Origin: Ectobius pallidus
Lineage: Eukaryota > Arthropoda > Insecta > Blattodea > Ectobiidae
Length of the DNA stretch: 64,000 nucleotides
Direction: 5' to 3'
NCBI GenBank assembly: GCA_964059195.1
Contig: CAXKWD010000007.1
Location: 1,426,001-1,490,000 of the forward strand
How positions within the stretch are numbered: the first letter of the stretch is position 1; each line of letters opens with the position of its first letter. The notes under the pieces are model-generated. The model had not been told where the DNA came from. It worked only from the letters and a program-made list of their open reading frames with translations, and made no database searches. The translations under genes and the position numbers were made by a program. This document shows positions 60,103 to 64,000 of the stretch, in pieces.

Positions 60103-60627
60103 TTAAATCAGGTAAACTGAGGTAAGAAAGGATCAGAATGTTTTATTTAATCAGTTATAATTGCAAATATGATATGGAGAAAATAAGTTTTTTTAATTTT
60201 TTTATTTATTCGATTTCCGAGTTAACCTCCAGATCGATTCATTAAGCAGGGCTTACGGAAGAACAAAGGTATAGTTTGATAAGCATATGTGAAGGAATAT
60301 ATGGGTAGTGTTATTTATCAAAGCTAACTGTATTGAAACTTCCAAAGCCGTACATGAACACAGTAAAACAATAATGATGTTGCCATCAGAACTGATTTGA
60401 TTTTTTCTAATATATTACCATAAAATACGCACTAAATTGGGCTTTACTCCGGTACCGGTCAACCGATTTGGTCCAATATCAAATAGGCTTCTTCCCATGG
60501 ACGTTATAAATGCGTATACAAAGTTTCATGAAAATCCGATAAAGCGTATTTGAGTTGTCGCGCGTACAGACACACGGACGGACAGACATTTTCCCACATT
60601 CTCATAAAGAACCATTCTGGCATTTAA
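60103..60627 (-). mobile_element. R1 repeat, inverse, short copy
   Basis: The hairpin end AAATCAGGTAAACTGA and the 5' end CCATTCTGGCATTTAAT lie at opposite sides. One tandem unit (ACCGGTCAACCGATTTGGTC ... TTTGAGTT) and the TCTG-type stretch are present. The subterminal CATTCTGG pair is kept (ATCAGAATG at left). Confidence 0.7.
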
Positions 60628-60689
60628 TTAATAAAGTAACAGAATTCCCTACAAACTGAGCCTTTGTGAAATGTGGCTAATCTGATCAG

Positions 60690-61672
60690 TAGAGCCCGGA
60701 TTTCCATGCAAATGCATGTTTTTATATACTTTGGTTAGACTTCTCAAACTTTGTATTTACTCATTACATGACTTATGGATTCCAAATAACCATATTTTTT
60801 CCGTGCATGTTTGCATATTTCGGCCTTTTTATGGCAAAATTCATGCATAATGCATGTTTTGGATTTTTTTGTTTGATATAGCATATTCAGACGTTTTTAA
60901 TGCATATAAACCCCAATTTTCTTGTTTTAGTGCATAATATCAAGTTACCATGCATAACTGTACATATTATGAATGTGCCTCCCTAAAATCTTGGCTTTTC
61001 AGTGAAACGTAAGAATTTTGTATTATATTATCATTGTTATTTGATTGACTTGGCAACAGAGTCTGCCACCTGCATCAATTTGAAAGTGCAAACTACTGTC
61101 TACCCTAAATAAGCAGTAATATATTACACCAGGCTACAAAAGAAAATGCCGACTCGCCGACCTTAAATTGAAAGAAAACTGCTAAACAGCATGTTCACTG
61201 CTTAAATTTGTCAGTCACTAGCCATTGTTGACGTTGAATTATCTTTAGAATCGTGTTGTGGAGAAATGGGTGTGACAATTAGGGAAAAACTTAAGAAGGT
61301 ACTTAGTTCAAATCCTGATCTTAAACTTCTGAAAACAGTGAAAGACGTATTATGTGGAAAAAATGCAAAATACATGGAATTCGATCTCACCCTCAGTCAA
61401 ATTTCTTCCTTTAAGTATGCACCTTCTGAAGTAGAAAGATCCTTTTCTGCGTTCAAGAATGTCCTATCTGATAAACGCACGAGTTTAAGTGAGAAGAATT
61501 TGGAAAAACTCGTTGTTGTATATTGTTTTAAGAGAAATTGAAATATATTGCAGTACAGTGCGGATTTTTGATAGTGCATGTTTCGCCCTTCATTGTGCAT
61601 ATTTGGAGATACGATAGTGCATGAATGCATGCATGTTTTCAGGTTTGATAGTGATTGAAAATCCGGGCTTTA
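60690..61672 (+). mobile_element. hAT element, TGCATGTTT subterminal motif
   Basis: Ends TAGAGCCCGGATTTCCA and, in inverse, TAAAGCCCGGATTTTCA are flanked by the exact duplication CTGATCAG (60682-60689, 61673-61680). TGCATGTTT, TGCATATT or GTGCATA occurs a dozen or more times near both ends. A transposase C-terminus is kept. Confidence 0.92.
61266..61541 (+). pseudogene. hAT transposase C-terminal (dimerisation) fragment
   Basis: MGVTIREKLKKVLSSNPDLK, then LSQISSFKYAPSEVERSFSA, FKNVLSDKRTSLSEKNLEKL and a stop at 61539. S-x-VERSFS-x-FK-x2-LSDKR is the classic hAT C-terminal dimerisation signature. A short MPTRRP start near 61147 may be the remains of the N-terminus, so the catalytic middle has been deleted. 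The frame has no internal stop. Confidence 0.8.
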
Positions 61673-61799
61673 CTGATCAGCATTGTTGTGTAAAGATGAA
61701 TATTCAAAAATATGACTTTTAGGCCTGTCGAATTCTTTAAATGGTGAAATGTGTAAGAATTTTGAAAGTGACCCATATACATTACTCGCAATAGAAATA

Positions 61800-62495
61800 C
61801 AGTCGACGCTGTTTATAAGGACTTCCTTTGTGTTGGACATAACGGCGAAGTCTAAAGGTCCCGTCTAAATTCCATATAAACTCTGTATTTAAAAAAACCG
61901 CTTAGTATGACCTCGCTTATTACGACACATCGCATAAAACAACGTATTTTTATAAGATTTTCGGACAAATGTATCGGCTATAACGTCCAGTGTTTATGTT
62001 TTCAGGATTGCATATTTTCAAACTCTTTCAGTAAACTATGGATTTCAAATCATTATGTCTGTTAAGGATATCATCGCTGTCAACATGTTTCTAAGGGAAA
62101 GGGCAGTCACATGTCTGCATCGCGTATCACACTCAACGAATTCTATAATGTGGAAGGAGAGACAGAAAATATAACTAATCTATTTTTTAAAGAAATCTTG
62201 TAAAAATTAACTTGTCGATCAATGCAGCGATGACCAATGGATTTGCTGTAACTTGAATGGTTCTTTTTCGATGTGCAAGTGTAGGCCTTTGTAATTGACA
62301 GTATCGCATTTACTGTAGGAGAGCCCATACATTAGGTCTAATCTATGTGTGGAGTATGAACTGTGATAAAATATACTTGAACGAGGATGTTCATTCATGA
62401 CTATTATAGCACATTGTACAAAACTTGCGGATTTGAAATGAGAATCGGTAATAACGACCGTAAAATGGCAAAGTCGTTATGAGTCGTTTTGACTG
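61800..62495. mobile_element. Tigger-like TA element, decayed
   Basis: CAGTCGACGCTGTTTATAAG and, in inverse, CAGTCAAAACGACTCATAAC form the ends, with TA at left and TA two bases beyond the right end. Inside, ATGACCTCGCTTATTACGAC is typical of Tigger/pogo subterminal DNA. No transposase domain was recognised. Confidence 0.6.
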
Positions 62496-62569
62496 CATAT
62501 CCTTTATTTCAGTGATAATCGCAAAATTGTACTTTATAATTTACTTTCATAAATTGTGAAGAAAGTCCA

Positions 62570-62830
62570 GGCGAGCGGGCCCGGGTTCGAATCCACGTCA
62601 GGACAACTTACCTAGGCTTGGTTTTCCGGGGTTTTCTTACCTTTGAGACATTTTTCGGGTACCTTTAGGCCCTTGCACTGTTTCGGGAGGCCCTCAACGC
62701 CCTTGTCTGGTCTCACCCTCAAGAAGGATGGGAATAAAGGACGGAAAGGAAAGAATAATGGAAGGATAGGAAATGGCTTGTTCCTCTATGGGGTGCAGTG
62801 CCACACTGTGGATGTATTCTTGTAATTCGG
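62570..62830 (+). repeat. tRNA-derived SINE, family 4
   Basis: Head with GGCGAGCGGGCCCGGGTTCG (B box GGTTCGAATCC), followed by TTGGTTTTCCGGGGTTTTCT and a G/A-rich tail. The A box is not clear. Confidence 0.55.
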
Positions 62831-63109
62831 CGATCGCAATTACATTTGCGAAACATATTTATAAAAATAAGACGTGTCAAGATAGAAACGAAATAAATAT
62901 GGCTTCAATCAGAATGGACCTTATGGCGCTGTTCTTTTGTTTGTGAAGTCATAGTATCATTGTTGTGAAATGTGATGTAATAAACCCAAAGACAGTAGTT
63001 CCCTTAACACAGGTTAGTACATTTGCCGATCATGTCTCACAGATAGTTTCGCTGGCATTTAGATTCAAGAGTATTTAAGTGGATTAATTCAGCGATGCAG
63101 CTGGTATCT

Positions 63110-63175
63110 TGTGATCTGCGTGACAGGTGTGACGGGACTCAAACCCGGGTGTTACGTGACCCATTTGAAGTGCAG
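63110..63175 (-). repeat. tRNA-like B box, minus strand
   Basis: CCGGGTTTGAGTCCCGTCAC on the inverse strand fits a B box. The rest of the head is unclear. Confidence 0.35.
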
Positions 63176-63299
63176 CCAAACTCGCGGATATTGCAAACTT
63201 CCGCCGCGTCCTCCCCCCCTCCCACCCGGCGAGTTTATTTTCATTCGATATGAGAAATTTCGCGTTCCAAGCCAAACTCCAGTCAAGTCACTGCACATA

Positions 63300-63548
63300 A
63301 CTGGCAATACATTCTGTTCGTATTGCAGAGAGTGCGTATTCAATCGTTTCAGCCTCATGAGTCTTTGCCTAGATTCTAACAATCCTAAAGAAGAAATTCT
63401 TGAAGCAGTTTTCTAGAAAATCGAAAAGTTTTTTTCATATAAAGTGGCACTAATGTAAGAGAAAGTCGTCTTCAATCTTCGAGTCACAACCCTAGATCAA
63501 CTCTAACCAAAATCAGCCATTTTTTTTTTTCATTTATGAGCTATGCTC

Positions 63549-63582
<34 letters not shown>

Positions 63583-63600
63583 CTTATGAAGATAGCGGTC
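63300..63600 (-). repeat. R3 fragment with CA run
   Basis: GAGAGTGCGTATTCAATCGT and GCCTCATGAGTCTTTGCC align with 21880-21910 and 38460-38500. A perfect CA run of 15 units lies at 63551-63580. Confidence 0.55.
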
Positions 63601-63796
63601 TTGCAGAAATCAAATCTTGCTTTTTACGTTGAAAACTGGGCAAGGAATTTCTATTAGGTTATTGCATGAATAGAGAAAATGACACGCTGCGAGGAGTTTT
63701 TGTAAAATATAGTAATTTTTCCATATTTCAAATTTGCTGCCAAAAAAAAAATGCTGTTTCCTGAGCAATACAATGGGGACTCGTTCTGCTGGAAAC

Positions 63797-64000
63797 ACTT
63801 CGTTGATCAAGTTGAAATCAGTACTACATGAATACTGTTATATATATAGAAGGTATATAACTGTGAAATAATTAGGCCTAGGCACAATAAACAGAGTTCT
63901 TTGCCACTGCATTTTGTAAGATTGCATGGTGGACGGGAAAAATGTCTGTCCATCCTTCTGCGTTTAGTTAACTCCAATATTTTTTATCAGATTTTCATGA
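63797..64000 (+). mobile_element. R1 fragments at window end
   Basis: 63797-63915 matches the R1 3' half (GTTGATCAAGTTGAAAT, CATGAATACTGTTATATA). 63915-64000 matches the R1 5' part (GGGAAAAATGTCTGTCC). The order is reversed relative to a normal copy. Confidence 0.55.

Noticed and set aside
1..64000. CRISPR array or prokaryotic contamination
   Set aside because: All tandem repeats are microsatellites, minisatellites or transposon units without regular unique spacers; the LINE, SINE and hAT content is clearly eukaryotic.

Overview
This is eukaryotic, arthropod-type DNA, and most of it is transposon-derived. The LINE sequences (an RT ending in YADDV, with a conserved cysteine-poor tail and an AAGT tail), the abundant tRNA-derived SINEs, the many TA- and 8-bp-TSD DNA elements and the large gene-poor spaces fit a large insect genome. 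From recall of cockroach LINE and SINE sequences I favour a blattodean such as Periplaneta; this is inference only. There are no operons, rRNA or CRISPR arrays.

Only one short stretch looks like host coding sequence. It is a GC-rich first coding exon at 10592-10706 (+), starting MSERFRVTRSEPPNYG, ending at a GTAAGG donor and preceded by an exactly spaced Inr/DPE core promoter. If it is real, everything to its right may be a long, repeat-filled first intron. A second ORF at 12191-12528 (-) has protein-like composition but was not recognised.

Mobile DNA by region: 1-5 kb holds two hAT elements with perfect 8-bp TSDs, two SINEs and a TIR element. 5.9-8.4 kb holds an AT-rich minisatellite, a LINE 3' tail and a decayed RTE-like LINE. 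8.9-17.4 kb holds three copies of the window's main repeat (called R1 here, Helentron-like), a 54-bp perfect hairpin insertion with a 15-bp TSD, and a second minisatellite. 19.9-25.5 kb holds a pogo/Tigger-like element with a hAT nested inside it, two TIR elements and an R1-clade LINE 3' half. 26.8-40 kb holds long-inverted-repeat elements (R3), three more hAT elements, a SINE inverted pair and a three-copy tandem array of a dispersed repeat (R2) inside a hAT. 40-54 kb holds further R1, R2 and R5 copies, a Tc1/mariner-type transposase relic and two MITEs. 54-64 kb is sparser, with a CR1/Jockey-like LINE, a hairpin MITE, a hAT with a transposase C-terminus and a Tigger-like element.

The most interesting pattern is a group of four hAT elements (982-1634, 28946-29596, 30960-32071, 60690-61672). 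They share the outer TIR code TAGRG-N-YCGGAT and 8-bp TSDs, but each has its own inner motif (GGTCATATTT, AAAAAGGGA, ACCTAAAA or TGCATGTTT). That motif is part of the TIR and is repeated many times just inside the ends. This looks like a modular end: a constant cleavage part plus an exchangeable binding-site part.
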